Positions 7,201 through 15,097 of a stretch of 18,442 nucleotides of DNA are shown piece after piece; positions within the stretch are counted from its first letter, which is position 1, and every line of letters starts with the position of its first letter. The notes under the pieces are model-generated. The model was not told the DNA's origin. It searched no databases and saw nothing but the letters and a program-made list of their open reading frames with translations. A program made the position numbers and the translations under genes. Source of the DNA: Intrasporangium_A sp039812505 (GTDB lineage Bacteria > Actinomycetota > Actinomycetes > Actinomycetales > Dermatophilaceae); the NCBI RefSeq assembly GCF_039812505.1, contig NZ_JBDIAQ010000067.1:1-18442 (forward strand), written 5' to 3'.

Positions 7201-8606
7201 GCGGGCTCGGTGGGAGGCGGGACGGGCTCGCCCCGCGCTGCGCTGCGGGCCCGCGCGCGCTGCAGCCCGGACAGCCCCTTGCGGACCCCCTCGGTGAACA
7301 CCTCCAGGTCGGCGGTGGAGTCGTGGTCACCGGTGACCCCGAGCCGGACCACGCCGTTGTAGGAGAAGGCCGTCGTCGCGATCCGCACGGTGTTGGCCAA
7401 GGTGATGTACGGCCAGTTCTCCAGCATCAGCCGGCCCAGGGCGTACAGCGGGAACTGCGGGCCGGGGACGTTGGTCGTGGTGGTGTTGACGGGGCTGGTC
7501 ACCTGGCTCGCGGCGCGGGCCCCGAGGGCGGCCAGGGCAGGTGACTGCAGTGCCGCGAACGACGCCAGGACGTCGCCGGCGAGCGCCTGGTTGGCTGCCT
7601 TGAGCGCATCCATCTGGGTGCGGATCCGCGAGTACCGGTCGAGCACCCCGGACACGCCCACGGGCAGCTCGGCGTACATCGCCGACACCCGGTTGCCGGC
7701 CTCGTCGTCGGCGTCGCGCACCGAGACCGGGACCATGCAGCGGACCGTCCGGCCGGTGACCTGCTCACCACGGGCCAGCAGCAGCTCGCGGAAACCGTTG
7801 GTGACCATGGCCAGGATGACGTCGTTGACCGTGCCACCGAGCCTCTTGCGCACCTTCGCGATGTCCGCCAGCGGAGCCTGCACCCAGCCCCACCTCCGGT
7901 ACGGGCCGATCGGCCCGTTCAGCTCGGGGATGTCCAGCGGCTCGGCCAGGCTCGACTCGAGCGAGGTGAACGCCGCACCCACCTCGTCCCCGCGCTGCCG
8001 CAGGGAGGACATCAGGGCGGCATACCGGGTGGTGAGGTTCTCGCCGGTCTGCTGGCTGCTGGCCAGGGCGGCCTGGACCAGCTCCTGGTCGGTCGGCGCC
8101 GGTCCGGGCGCCCACGGCGGCGGCTCCGCGATGCTCGCCCCGGGGTCGGCGTCGAACAGGATCGTGGTCATGCCCGTGGTCGTGGCACCGTCGGCCATGC
8201 AGTGGTGCAGCTTGGACACGACGGCCCAGCGCCCCTTCTCGAGGCCGTCGATGACCCACATCTCCCACAGCGGTTTGCCGCGGTCGAGGGGCATCGCCAT
8301 GAGCGTCGTGAAGAAGTGCCGCAGCTGGTCGTCCGACCCGGGTGCGGGCAGCGCGATGTGCCGGATGTGGAAGCCGAGGTTGAAGTGCTGGTCGTCGACC
8401 CAGACCGGGGTGCCGAGGTCGCCGGGTACGAAGCGGACCCGCTGCCGGTACCGCGGGATCAGGTGCAGCTTGGCCGCGATCAGCGCGGTGTACTCCTCGG
8501 TCGTGGGCGGTGGCCCCTCGAAGATCCCCAGCCAAGCGTTGTGGTGCAGGTCCGTCTCGTTCTCGGCGTAGAGGAACGAGGCGTCTGCCAGGCTCATGCT
8601 GTCCAT
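7191..8606 (-). CDS. WS/DGAT family wax ester synthase / diacylglycerol O-acyltransferase
   Basis: 471 residues, normal length for bacterial WS/DGAT enzymes. These transfer an acyl group from acyl-CoA to a fatty alcohol or diacylglycerol, making wax esters or triacylglycerol at the inner membrane and lipid-body surface. The N-terminus has the family MSLADASFL opening. PLDRGKPLW (106-114) is followed by the catalytic motif H134-H135-C-M-A-D139-G140. N261-D262 and NVPGP (379-383) are the conserved downstream motifs. ATG 8606 is preferred over 8597 because AGGAG lies five bases upstream of it. The gene begins 18 nt after the acyl-CoA ligase stop, so the ligase probably supplies its acyl-CoA. Substrate preference between wax and triacylglycerol cannot be decided. 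Confidence 0.95.
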   Translation of the reverse strand: MDSMSLADASFLYAENETDLHHNAWLGIFEGPPPTTEEYTALIAAKLHLIPRYRQRVRFVPGDLGTPVWVDDQHFNLGFHIRHIALPAPGSDDQLRHFFTTLMAMPLDRGKPLWEMWVIDGLEKGRWAVVSKLHHCMADGATTTGMTTILFDADPGASIAEPPPWAPGPAPTDQELVQAALASSQQTGENLTTRYAALMSSLRQRGDEVGAAFTSLESSLAEPLDIPELNGPIGPYRRWGWVQAPLADIAKVRKRLGGTVNDVILAMVTNGFRELLLARGEQVTGRTVRCMVPVSVRDADDEAGNRVSAMYAELPVGVSGVLDRYSRIRTQMDALKAANQALAGDVLASFAALQSPALAALGARAASQVTSPVNTTTTNVPGPQFPLYALGRLMLENWPYITLANTVRIATTAFSYNGVVRLGVTGDHDSTADLEVFTEGVRKGLSGLQRARARSAARGEPVPPPTEPADR

Positions 8607-8624
8607 CGGCGCTCCTGGGCTCGG

Positions 8625-10295
8625 TCACGACCCCGCGAGCGCCGCCATGGCGGCGCTGCGGCTGGTGGCATAGTCGACCTTGCCCGCGGCGGTGCGCGGG
8701 ATGCGGTCCAGCACGGCCATCCGGCGGGGCATCTTGTAGTCGGCCAGGTGCGACCGGACGTACTCGCCCAGGGCCGGCTGGTCGAGGGTGGCACCGGTAC
8801 GCAGCACGACCGCCGCGACGACGACCTGGCCGAACCGCTCGTGCGGCAGCCCGACGACGGCGGCATCGAGGACCGCCGGGTGGGTCCGCACGACGTCCTC
8901 CACCTCCTGGGGGAAGACCTTCTCACCACCGGTGTTGATCACCGAGCTCCCTCGGCCGAGCAGCCGGATGCTCCCGTCCGGCTCGACCTCGCCGCTGTCG
9001 CCGGTCACGCAGTAGCGCCGCCCGGCGATGGTGACCCACGTCGAGGCGCTCTTCGACGAGTCGTTGTAGTAGCCGTCCGCGAGGTACCCGCTGATCAGCA
9101 GCGCACCCCGGTCACCGGGCAGGGGCGGCTGCAGCAGGGCGCCGTCCTCGTCCATGAGGTGGAGCCGCTCGCTGGCCTCGATGACACCGGACTCGGGTAC
9201 CTGGCCAGGCCGCGAGTAGGTCTGCACCCCGCGCAGCGCCTCCGAGGAGCCGTAGTTGTCGCACAGCAGGACCCATGGAAGCCGGTCCAGGAAGCCCTGC
9301 CGGACCCGCTGCGACCAGACCGACCCGGCCGAGATGACCAGCTCGAGGTGGTGCAGGTTGTAGGCGGGACCGTTGGCGTCCAGCTCGGCCAGCAACGGGC
9401 GGGCGAACGCGTCGCCCACGATCACGACTGCGTTCACCCGGTGCTCGCTCAGGGTACGCAGCATGGCGGGGGCGGAGAACCGCGGCGCGCCGGTCGTCTC
9501 CACGGCCCAGCCCTCGTTCATCAGGGACAGGCCCGTGAACAGCCCGGTGGCGTGCATCAGCGGGCAGGCGACATACAGGCGCTTGCCGCCGCGCTCGAGC
9601 TGGTGGACGAGCCCGTCGAGATCGTCGACGGCAGGCTTGTGCTGGTAGAAGTTCGTCGCGCCGCCCAGGGCCGAGATCACCGTGTCCTGGCGCCAGAGCA
9701 CCCCCTTGGGCAGTCCCGTCGTGCCGCCCGTGTACTGCAGGAGCGCGTCGTCGCCCCTGAGTACCGGCGCGTCGAGCAGGGCGGCTCCACTGGTCGCGAC
9801 CTGCTCGTAGGACCGGGCCCACGGCGGTATGACGCTCTCGCCTCCGGCGCCCGGGGCGGGCGCCGTCCCGGGTGGGTCCGGCACGGCGATGAAGTGGGAG
9901 ACCCGCGGCAGGTCGGGCCGGGCGCTGTCGACCACCGGGGCGAGCGAGGCGTGGAAGACCAGGGCCTCGGCGTCGCCGTTGGTCAGCACGTGCACGAGCT
10001 CGTCGTGGCCGTACCGGTAGTTGACGTTGAGCGGGGTCAGCGCGGCCTTGAAGCACCCGACATACGCCTCGATGTACTGCGGGCAGTTGCGCAGCAGCAC
10101 GGCCACCTTGGCCTGTCGCGGCAGGCCGAGCGAGAGCAGGTGGGCAGCGACCGCGTCGCTGCGCCGGTCGAACTCGGCCCACGTGACGACCTGCTCACCC
10201 TGGACCTGGCAGGCCACCTCCGGGATCTCCCGGGCGATCGCGCGGTAGATCTCGGCGTAGTTCCAGGCGGTCCGGCCGGGTGGCGTGCTCGTCAT
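8625..10295 (-). CDS. FadD-type acyl-CoA synthetase (AMP-forming)
   Basis: 556-residue ANL-superfamily ligase that activates a carboxylic acid as acyl-AMP and then acyl-CoA. The ATP-binding P-loop is YTGGTTGLPKG (188-198). YGSSE (348-352), TGD (431-433), the hinge GRGSSVINTGGEKV (447-460) and the C-terminal lysine K539 (AAGKVDY) are all intact. The VNYRY segment (91-95) and the GVLWRQ after the P-loop resemble the mycobacterial FadD19/FadD17-like branch, whose members handle long-chain or steroid side-chain acids; the exact substrate is not readable. Its ATG overlaps the stop of a 38-codon ORF that has a much better ribosome site than this gene does, suggesting coupled translation. It is followed after 18 nt by WS/DGAT. 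Confidence 0.94.
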   Translation of the reverse strand: MTSTPPGRTAWNYAEIYRAIAREIPEVACQVQGEQVVTWAEFDRRSDAVAAHLLSLGLPRQAKVAVLLRNCPQYIEAYVGCFKAALTPLNVNYRYGHDELVHVLTNGDAEALVFHASLAPVVDSARPDLPRVSHFIAVPDPPGTAPAPGAGGESVIPPWARSYEQVATSGAALLDAPVLRGDDALLQYTGGTTGLPKGVLWRQDTVISALGGATNFYQHKPAVDDLDGLVHQLERGGKRLYVACPLMHATGLFTGLSLMNEGWAVETTGAPRFSAPAMLRTLSEHRVNAVVIVGDAFARPLLAELDANGPAYNLHHLELVISAGSVWSQRVRQGFLDRLPWVLLCDNYGSSEALRGVQTYSRPGQVPESGVIEASERLHLMDEDGALLQPPLPGDRGALLISGYLADGYYNDSSKSASTWVTIAGRRYCVTGDSGEVEPDGSIRLLGRGSSVINTGGEKVFPQEVEDVVRTHPAVLDAAVVGLPHERFGQVVVAAVVLRTGATLDQPALGEYVRSHLADYKMPRRMAVLDRIPRTAAGKVDYATSRSAAMAALAGS

Positions 10296-10408
10296 GGCCG
10301 GCCCGCCTCACCGGCGTGCCGACGCCGGGCTCTCGCCCGGATCTCGCCGGTCGCGCGGCCGGCGGTGACTGGCACCATCGCTCGCAGCCCGTCCGGAACG
10401 GCGCTCAC
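10292..10408 (-). CDS. Short leader ORF (38 aa) coupled to the acyl-CoA ligase
   Basis: A GTG-started ORF of 38 codons. A perfect GGAGGT Shine-Dalgarno (10414-10419) lies five bases before the start, and the TGA overlaps the ligase ATG as ATGA. The product is Arg/Ala-rich with a basic segment (RARARRRH) near the C-terminus. I recognise no family. By my count 31 of 38 codons end in G or C, slightly below the neighbours but coding-like. Four-base overlap is the rule at five other gene junctions here. The ligase itself has only a weak site (GAGG about 10 bases off). Possible roles are translational coupling or a regulatory leader peptide; a real small protein cannot be excluded. The alternative is that it is a chance frame whose SD serves nothing. 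Confidence 0.5.
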   Translation of the reverse strand: MSAVPDGLRAMVPVTAGRATGEIRARARRRHAGEAGRP

Positions 10409-10511
10409 GGCTCACCTCCGTTGTCCCCACCGACGGTCGCGCTGCGCAGGCGGCCCATGGCGGATCGGCGAACGAGTCACAGGTCGATGACGCAGGGTTG
10501 ACTCTGCCGTC

Positions 10512-10540
10512 ACACTAATGACAGCCTTCCAAGCACGCAA
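10512..10540 (-). promoter_or_regulatory. Candidate leftward promoter for leader ORF-ligase-WS/DGAT operon
   Basis: On the minus strand, TTGCGT (10540-10535) and TAGTGT (10517-10512) are separated by 17 bp. The -35 keeps the TTG and the -10 fits TANNNT, as in many actinobacterial housekeeping promoters. Transcription would start near 10505, leaving a leader of about 100 nt before the GTG of the short ORF. Confidence 0.4.
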
Positions 10541-10547
10541 CTAGGAA
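10518..10547 (+). promoter_or_regulatory. Candidate rightward promoter for the ABC-importer operon
   Basis: ATGACA (10518-10523, five of six to TTGACA) and TAGGAA (10542-10547) are separated by 18 bp. It overlaps the leftward promoter almost completely. The FadR-like inverted repeat starts only a few bases past the -10, where a bound repressor would block initiation. The leader to the binding-protein ATG would be about 180 nt. The -10 match is weak, so this call is tentative. Confidence 0.35.
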
Positions 10548-10549
10548 TG

Positions 10550-10569
10550 CTGGTCTGACCGGTCAACCA
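10550..10569. promoter_or_regulatory. Candidate FadR-subfamily GntR operator (site A)
   Basis: CTGGTCTGACCGGTCAACCA holds two overlapping palindromes: GGTC-T-GACC and TGACC/GGTCA, flanked by TGGT and ACCA. It fits nine of ten informative or spacer positions of the FadR-family pattern TNGTNNNACNA (last base G) and resembles the CTGGTCCGA half of E. coli FadR sites. It lies between the divergent operons. Site B at 16075-16088 matches it at 11 of 14 bases. The window's own GntR protein is the obvious candidate binder (inference). Confidence 0.5.
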
Positions 10570-10734
10570 CCACGAGGGCAACCGACTGACCGCGACCGTC
10601 GTGACGAGGCCGCGCGAGCCGGGTCCGAGCACCTGACCTCGTAGGATCGCCAACCACCGACCAGGTGGGCGAGGCGGTCGTCGCACGCCCCGCCGAGTCC
10701 GCACCTGCCGCACCCGCCCCGGAAGGATGAGGAC

Positions 10735-12252
10735 ATGTCCAGACTGAGGAAGCTGGCCGTCAGCGGCATCGCCGCCGGTCTCGCGATGCTCCTCGCCGCA
10801 TGCAACGCCGGAGCCGGCACCAGTGCCTCGTCCGGCGGAGGCGGCGGACTGAGTACCAAGACCGCCTCCATCGCGTTCGCGCTCGAGCCGGAGAACCTCG
10901 ACTTCACCCGCACCGACGGGGCGGCGATACCCCAGGTGCTGCTCACGAACGTCTACGAGGGGCTGGTGGAGCTCGACCAGGACGGCAAGGTCGTGCCGCT
11001 GCTGGCCGAGTCGTGGAAGGTCAGCGCCGACCGCAAGTCGTACACGTTCAAGCTCCGCCAGGGCGTGACGTTCAGCAACGGCGCCCCCTTCGACGCGAAC
11101 ACGGTCAAGTTCAGCATCGAACGAGTCAAGAAGGACTGGACGATCTCGCTGAAGAAGGCCATGGACGTGGTCGAGGGCGTGACGGTCGACTCCCCGACGC
11201 AGGTCACCGTCAGGCTCGCCCGGCCCAGCAACGACTGGCTGTTCAAGATGACCACCCGGATCGGGGTCATGATGAGCCCCGACGGGGTCGCCGACCTGGC
11301 CAACAAGCCCGTCGGGACCGGCCCGTACGTCGTCGGCAAGTGGGTCCGCGGCGACTCGATCACCCTCACCGCGCGGCCCGGCTACTGGGGTACCGCGCCG
11401 TACATGTCAACGGTCGTCTTCCGCTACTTCAAGGACCCGACCGCCTCGACCAACGCCCTGCTGAGCGGAGGCATCGACGCGATCGGCAACGTCGCGGCCC
11501 CGGACTCGCTGATCCGGTTCGAGAGCGACCCGACCTTCAAGATCATCGAGGGCACCTCGAACGGCGAGGTCACCCTGTCGATGAACAACAAGTCCAAGGC
11601 GTTCGGCGACAAGCGGGTCCGCCAGGCCGTCCGGTACGCCCTGAACCACAAGGCCATCCTCGACACCGCGTGGGCGGGGCGCGGGACCCTGATCGGGGGT
11701 CCGGTACCGCCCACCGACCCGTGGTACGAGGACCTGACCGGGCTGTTCCCGTACGACCCCCAGAAGGCCAAGGACCTGCTCGCCGAGGCGGGCGCCGCGA
11801 ACCTGACCGTACGGCTCCGGCTGCCGAACGTGGCCTATGCCGTGGCCGCCGGCCAGGTGGTCAAGTCGCAGCTCGAGGACGTCGGCATCACCGCGGACAT
11901 CGACGTGCTCGAGTTCCCGGCCCGGTGGCTGGACCTGGTCTTCAACAAGCACGACTACGACATGTCGATCATCAACCATGTCGAGGCGCGAGACATCGCC
12001 AACTACGCCAACCCCGACTACTACTTCGGCTACGACAACCCGAAGGTGCAGCGGCTGATCGCGGCCGCCGACGCGGGCACCCCGGCCCAGCAGGTACGCG
12101 ACCTCCGGGCGGCGGCCCGCCAGATCTCCGAGGACGCCGCCGCCGACTGGCTGTTCCTGTTCCCCTACCTGGTCGTCGCGAGGGCCAACCTGAAGGGCCT
12201 TCCGAAGAACGGGATCTCCGAGTCGTTCGACGTCACCGGGCTGTCCCGGTAG
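10735..12252 (+). CDS. ABC importer substrate-binding lipoprotein (family 5, peptide/opine/nickel type)
   Basis: 505 residues. The N-terminus is a lipoprotein signal: basic R3-R5-K6, a hydrophobic core, and lipobox L20-A-A-C23, after which a Gly/Ser-rich tether follows. The protein would be lipid-anchored on the outer face of the membrane. The mature part has the SBP_bac_5 hallmarks: PLLAESWKVS and YTFKLRQGVTFSNG-PFDANTVKFS near residues 80-125, TGPYVVGKW around 193, and VRQAVRYALN near 297. Such proteins bind oligopeptides, but also opines, amides or glycosides, so the ligand is not fixed by family. The ribosome site GGAAGGATGAGGA precedes ATG 10735. It is the first gene of a five-gene importer operon, with the first permease starting 21 nt downstream. 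Confidence 0.95.
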   Translation: MSRLRKLAVSGIAAGLAMLLAACNAGAGTSASSGGGGGLSTKTASIAFALEPENLDFTRTDGAAIPQVLLTNVYEGLVELDQDGKVVPLLAESWKVSADRKSYTFKLRQGVTFSNGAPFDANTVKFSIERVKKDWTISLKKAMDVVEGVTVDSPTQVTVRLARPSNDWLFKMTTRIGVMMSPDGVADLANKPVGTGPYVVGKWVRGDSITLTARPGYWGTAPYMSTVVFRYFKDPTASTNALLSGGIDAIGNVAAPDSLIRFESDPTFKIIEGTSNGEVTLSMNNKSKAFGDKRVRQAVRYALNHKAILDTAWAGRGTLIGGPVPPTDPWYEDLTGLFPYDPQKAKDLLAEAGAANLTVRLRLPNVAYAVAAGQVVKSQLEDVGITADIDVLEFPARWLDLVFNKHDYDMSIINHVEARDIANYANPDYYFGYDNPKVQRLIAAADAGTPAQQVRDLRAAARQISEDAAADWLFLFPYLVVARANLKGLPKNGISESFDVTGLSR

Positions 12253-12273
12253 CCAGATAGGCAGGATCACCGT

Positions 12274-13224
12274 ATGGACATGCTCAAGTACGTCGGGACC
12301 CGGTTCGTGGTCTTCGTCGTCAGCATCGTCGTCGCCTCCATGGTCGTGTTCGGCTTCATGGCGGTGCTGCCCGGCGACCCGGCCGTGGTGGCCCTCGGGG
12401 TCAACGCCAGCCCCGAGGCCCTGGCCGCGCTGCGTGCCGAGTTCGGGACCAACCGGCCGCTGCTGGTCCAGTACCTGGACTGGGTCAGCGGGCTGCCGAC
12501 CGGCGACTTCGGGATCTCGTACGTGACCCGCAACCCGATCGGCCCGATCGTGGCCGACCGGCTCGCGGTGACCGCCTGGCTGGTGCTCTGCGCCATGGCG
12601 GTCGCGGTGGTCACGGCGCTGCCGCTGGGCACCTGGTCGGCACTGCGCCACCGCAAGGCCAGCGGTCTGGCGATCTCCTTCGGCAGCCAGATCGGCATCG
12701 CGATCCCGGCGTTCGTCATGGGCATCGCGCTGATCTACTTCTTCGCGGTGTGGCTGCGGGTGCTGCCGTCCGGGGGCTGGGTGGTCCCGATCCAGGACCC
12801 CGGCGGGTTCGTCGAGCACCTCCTGCTGCCGGTCCTGTCGCTGGGGCTGGTGCAGGGCGCGATCCTTACCCGGTACGTCCGCTCGGCGACCCTCGACGTG
12901 ATGCGGGAGGACTACATCCGCACCGCGCGCTCGAAGGGCCTGGACGGGTTCCGCATCGTGACCCGGCACATCCTGCGCAACTCCTCCATCCCCGTCGTGA
13001 CGGTGCTCGGGCTGCAGCTGACCACGCTGCTGATCGGTGCCGTCGTCATCGAACGGGTCTTCGTCATCCCGGGGCTGGGCAGCCTGCTGCTCGACTCGGT
13101 GGCCAACCGCGACCTGCTCACGGTCCAGGGCGTGGTGATGATCCTGGTCCTCGCGGCGCTGATCATCAACTTCGTCGTCGACGTCCTGTACACCATCCTC
13201 GACCCCCGGCTCAGGAGCTCGTGA
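12274..13224 (+). CDS. ABC importer permease 1 (DppB/GsiC type)
   Basis: 316-residue inner-membrane permease with the DppB layout. A first membrane helix at about 10-32 is followed by a roughly 65-residue extracytoplasmic segment, then five more helices (about 97-120, 133-160, 182-200, 238-262, 284-306). The cytoplasmic EAA-type coupling loop that contacts the ATPases is at 213-236 (DYIRTARSKG...). It pairs with permease 2 to form the channel. The TGA shares one base with the ATG of permease 2 (TGATG). The start at 12274 is supported by a nearby AGGAT and by the correct length of the first helix. Confidence 0.94.
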   Translation: MDMLKYVGTRFVVFVVSIVVASMVVFGFMAVLPGDPAVVALGVNASPEALAALRAEFGTNRPLLVQYLDWVSGLPTGDFGISYVTRNPIGPIVADRLAVTAWLVLCAMAVAVVTALPLGTWSALRHRKASGLAISFGSQIGIAIPAFVMGIALIYFFAVWLRVLPSGGWVVPIQDPGGFVEHLLLPVLSLGLVQGAILTRYVRSATLDVMREDYIRTARSKGLDGFRIVTRHILRNSSIPVVTVLGLQLTTLLIGAVVIERVFVIPGLGSLLLDSVANRDLLTVQGVVMILVLAALIINFVVDVLYTILDPRLRSS

Positions 13225-14147
13225 TGACCGACATCGTCCCCCCGGCCGAGCCCTCGGCCGAACGTCCCGCCGAGCGCCCGTCCGCGCCGGTGGAGCGCAT
13301 CGCGGACGCGCCCGTCCGGGCGCCACGCCGGCCGCTTGGGCCGCTGTTCGTCACCGGCGCCATCCTCGTGGGTGGGGTCATCGCCGCCGCCCTCGTCTCG
13401 TTCGTGTGGACCCCCTACGACCCCGTCAAGGTCGACGCGTCGGCCCGACTCCTCTGGCCGAACGCCGAGCACTGGTTCGGCACCGACAAGTTCGGCCGCG
13501 ACATCTTCAGCCAGATCCTGGTCGGCGCCCGCACCACGCTGTACGTGGGCATCATCGCGGTCGGGCTGGCGTCGGTCATCGGCACCCCGTTGGGCATCTT
13601 CGCCGGCATGTCCAAGCGAAGCGGGCTCAACGAGGTCGTCATGCGCGGCAACGACCTGCTGCTCGCGTTCCCCGCCCTGCTGCTGGCGATCATGTTCGGA
13701 GCGGTCTTCGGGGCCAGCACCCTGACCGCGATGATCGCCATCGGGATCGCGACGATCCCGTCGTTCGCCCGGCTGGCTCGCAGCGGGACCCTGCAGGTCA
13801 TGTCCACCGAGTACGTCCTGGCGGCCCGGATCGCCGGCCGCAAACCGGTCGCCATCGCCTGGCGCCACGTCCTGCCCAACATCTTCGGCCTGCTGATCGT
13901 GCAGGGCTCGGTGGCCTTCGCCATCGCCGTGCTGGCCGAGGCCGCACTGTCCTATCTCGGCTTCGGCACCGCACCGCCCACCCCGTCGTGGGGACGGATG
14001 CTGCAGGAGGCACAGGAGCAGCTGTTCACCCTGCCGATCATCCTGCTGTGGCCGGCGGTGGCGATCGCCATCGCAGTGCTCGGGTTCAACCTGCTCGGCG
14101 ACGGGCTGCGGGACCGGTTCGACCCCCGTCTGGAGGACCGGCGATGA
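13224..14147 (+). CDS. ABC importer permease 2 (DppC type)
   Basis: 307-residue permease. A Pro/Ala/Glu-rich cytoplasmic N-tail (1-38) precedes the first helix (about 41-62). The DppC signature FGTDKFGRDIFSQ starts at 85, and the EAA coupling loop is at 196-219. The C-terminus ends in the typical NLLGDGLRDRFDPR. The ATG at 13224 is chosen because it gives a normal DppC N-terminus and sits after AGGAG (13213-13217). GTG at 13221 would add one residue. The frame is open far upstream, but that part is a shadow of permease 1. The stop overlaps the next gene by ATGA. Confidence 0.94.
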   Translation: MTDIVPPAEPSAERPAERPSAPVERIADAPVRAPRRPLGPLFVTGAILVGGVIAAALVSFVWTPYDPVKVDASARLLWPNAEHWFGTDKFGRDIFSQILVGARTTLYVGIIAVGLASVIGTPLGIFAGMSKRSGLNEVVMRGNDLLLAFPALLLAIMFGAVFGASTLTAMIAIGIATIPSFARLARSGTLQVMSTEYVLAARIAGRKPVAIAWRHVLPNIFGLLIVQGSVAFAIAVLAEAALSYLGFGTAPPTPSWGRMLQEAQEQLFTLPIILLWPAVAIAIAVLGFNLLGDGLRDRFDPRLEDRR

Positions 14148-15097
14148 CCGCCGTCACGAACGCCCCGGCGCAGCCGGCGACGGCAGGCACACCTGCCCTG
14201 CGGGTCGAGGGGCTCGACGTCGGCACGAGCTCCACCCGACTGGTGAAGAACATCTCGTTCACCATCCGCGCGGGCGAGCGGGTCGGCCTGATCGGGGAGT
14301 CCGGGTCCGGCAAGTCCCTGACCGTCACGTCCATCATGGGGCTGCTCGGCGACGGGCTCACGGCCACCGGGTCGATTCGCATGTCCGGTGTGGCGCACGA
14401 CATCGTCGGTGCCACCCAGAAGCAGTTCGCCGCGATGCGTGGTCGGCAGGTCGCGATGGTCTTCCAGGAGCCGATGACCGCGCTCAACCCGACCATGCGG
14501 ATCATCGACCAGGTGTCCGAGGGCATGCTCGTGCACCGCACCGTCTCGGGCAAGGCGCAGGCCCGCGAGGCCGCGCTCGCGCTGCTGCGCAAGGTCCAGC
14601 TGCCCGACCCGGAGCGCGCGGCCAAGGCCTACCCGCACCAGATGTCCGGCGGGCAACGCCAGCGGGTCGTCCTCGCGATCGCCCTGGCGAACGATCCGAT
14701 GCTGCTGCTGTGTGACGAGCCGACGACCGCACTCGACGTCACCGTGCAGGCCCAGATGCTGCAGCTGATCCTGGCCGGGGTGCGCGACCGAGGGTCCGCG
14801 CTGCTGTTCATCACCCACGACCTCGCGGTGGTCGCGACCGTGTGCGAGCGGCTGCTGGTCATGTACGGCGGACGGATCGTGGAGGCCGGCCCGGTCAAGC
14901 GGGTCCTGTCGGCCCCCCGGCACCCCTACACCCGCGGCCTGCTGGAGGCCTCCGAGCTGGACGTCTCGGACGAGCACGGCCGGCTGCCCACCATGAGCGA
15001 CCGGGTGCGGGCCCAGTCGGTCTACGCAACGGACCCGGAGTGGGTCGGCGACCCGGAGGACGGGTACGCCAAGGTGGTCCTGGGAGGCGAAGGATGA
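14144..15097 (+). CDS. ABC importer ATP-binding protein 1 (DppD/OppD type)
   Basis: 317-residue nucleotide-binding subunit. Walker A is GESGSGKS (51-58), Q-loop Q108, ABC signature MSGGQRQR (167-174), Walker B LLLCDEP (187-193), and switch histidine H225. The oligopeptide-type C-terminal extension begins at HPYTRGLL. It then departs from the family: the usual Cys-rich CxFxxRCP segment is absent, and the tail is short and acidic. Thus it probably lacks the iron-sulfur site reported for some DppD proteins. Start 14144 overlaps the permease stop, and the stop overlaps the second ATPase, both as ATGA. Confidence 0.94.
   Translation: MTAVTNAPAQPATAGTPALRVEGLDVGTSSTRLVKNISFTIRAGERVGLIGESGSGKSLTVTSIMGLLGDGLTATGSIRMSGVAHDIVGATQKQFAAMRGRQVAMVFQEPMTALNPTMRIIDQVSEGMLVHRTVSGKAQAREAALALLRKVQLPDPERAAKAYPHQMSGGQRQRVVLAIALANDPMLLLCDEPTTALDVTVQAQMLQLILAGVRDRGSALLFITHDLAVVATVCERLLVMYGGRIVEAGPVKRVLSAPRHPYTRGLLEASELDVSDEHGRLPTMSDRVRAQSVYATDPEWVGDPEDGYAKVVLGGEG

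Larger units (their letters stand above)
10409..10734. promoter_or_regulatory. Divergent control region between ligase and ABC-importer operons
   Basis: A 326-bp stretch without a gene. Besides the promoters and operator listed separately, it contains GTCA-N6-TGAC (10509-10522) overlapping both promoters. It also has a second possible rightward -10 box TAGGAT at 10642-10647 without a convincing -35. An inverted repeat CCACC-N5-GGTGG lies at 10654-10668, whose reverse strand contains a CTGGTCGG half-site like the FadR motif. The ribosome site of the binding-protein gene (GGAAGGA/GAGGA) ends the region. AT content is locally higher around 10498-10550 than in the neighbouring genes. Confidence 0.5.

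Noticed and set aside
8202..10490. Very long plus-strand open frame opposite the acyl-CoA ligase and WS/DGAT genes
   Set aside because: Arg/Gly/His/Val-rich translation without domains, a typical antisense shadow of high-GC coding DNA; the minus-strand products carry full catalytic motifs.
10498..10521. TTGACT followed by TAATGA as a promoter
   Set aside because: Good boxes but only 12 bp apart, too short for a sigma-70-type promoter.
12750..13223. Upstream in-frame extension of permease 2 inside permease 1
   Set aside because: No membrane-protein character and it overlaps a complete DppB-type gene; the TGATG junction gives a normal start.
11407..13326. Long minus-strand open frame opposite the binding protein and permease 1
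   Set aside because: Low-complexity D/H/R/G-rich translation mirroring the codon bias of the real genes on the plus strand.
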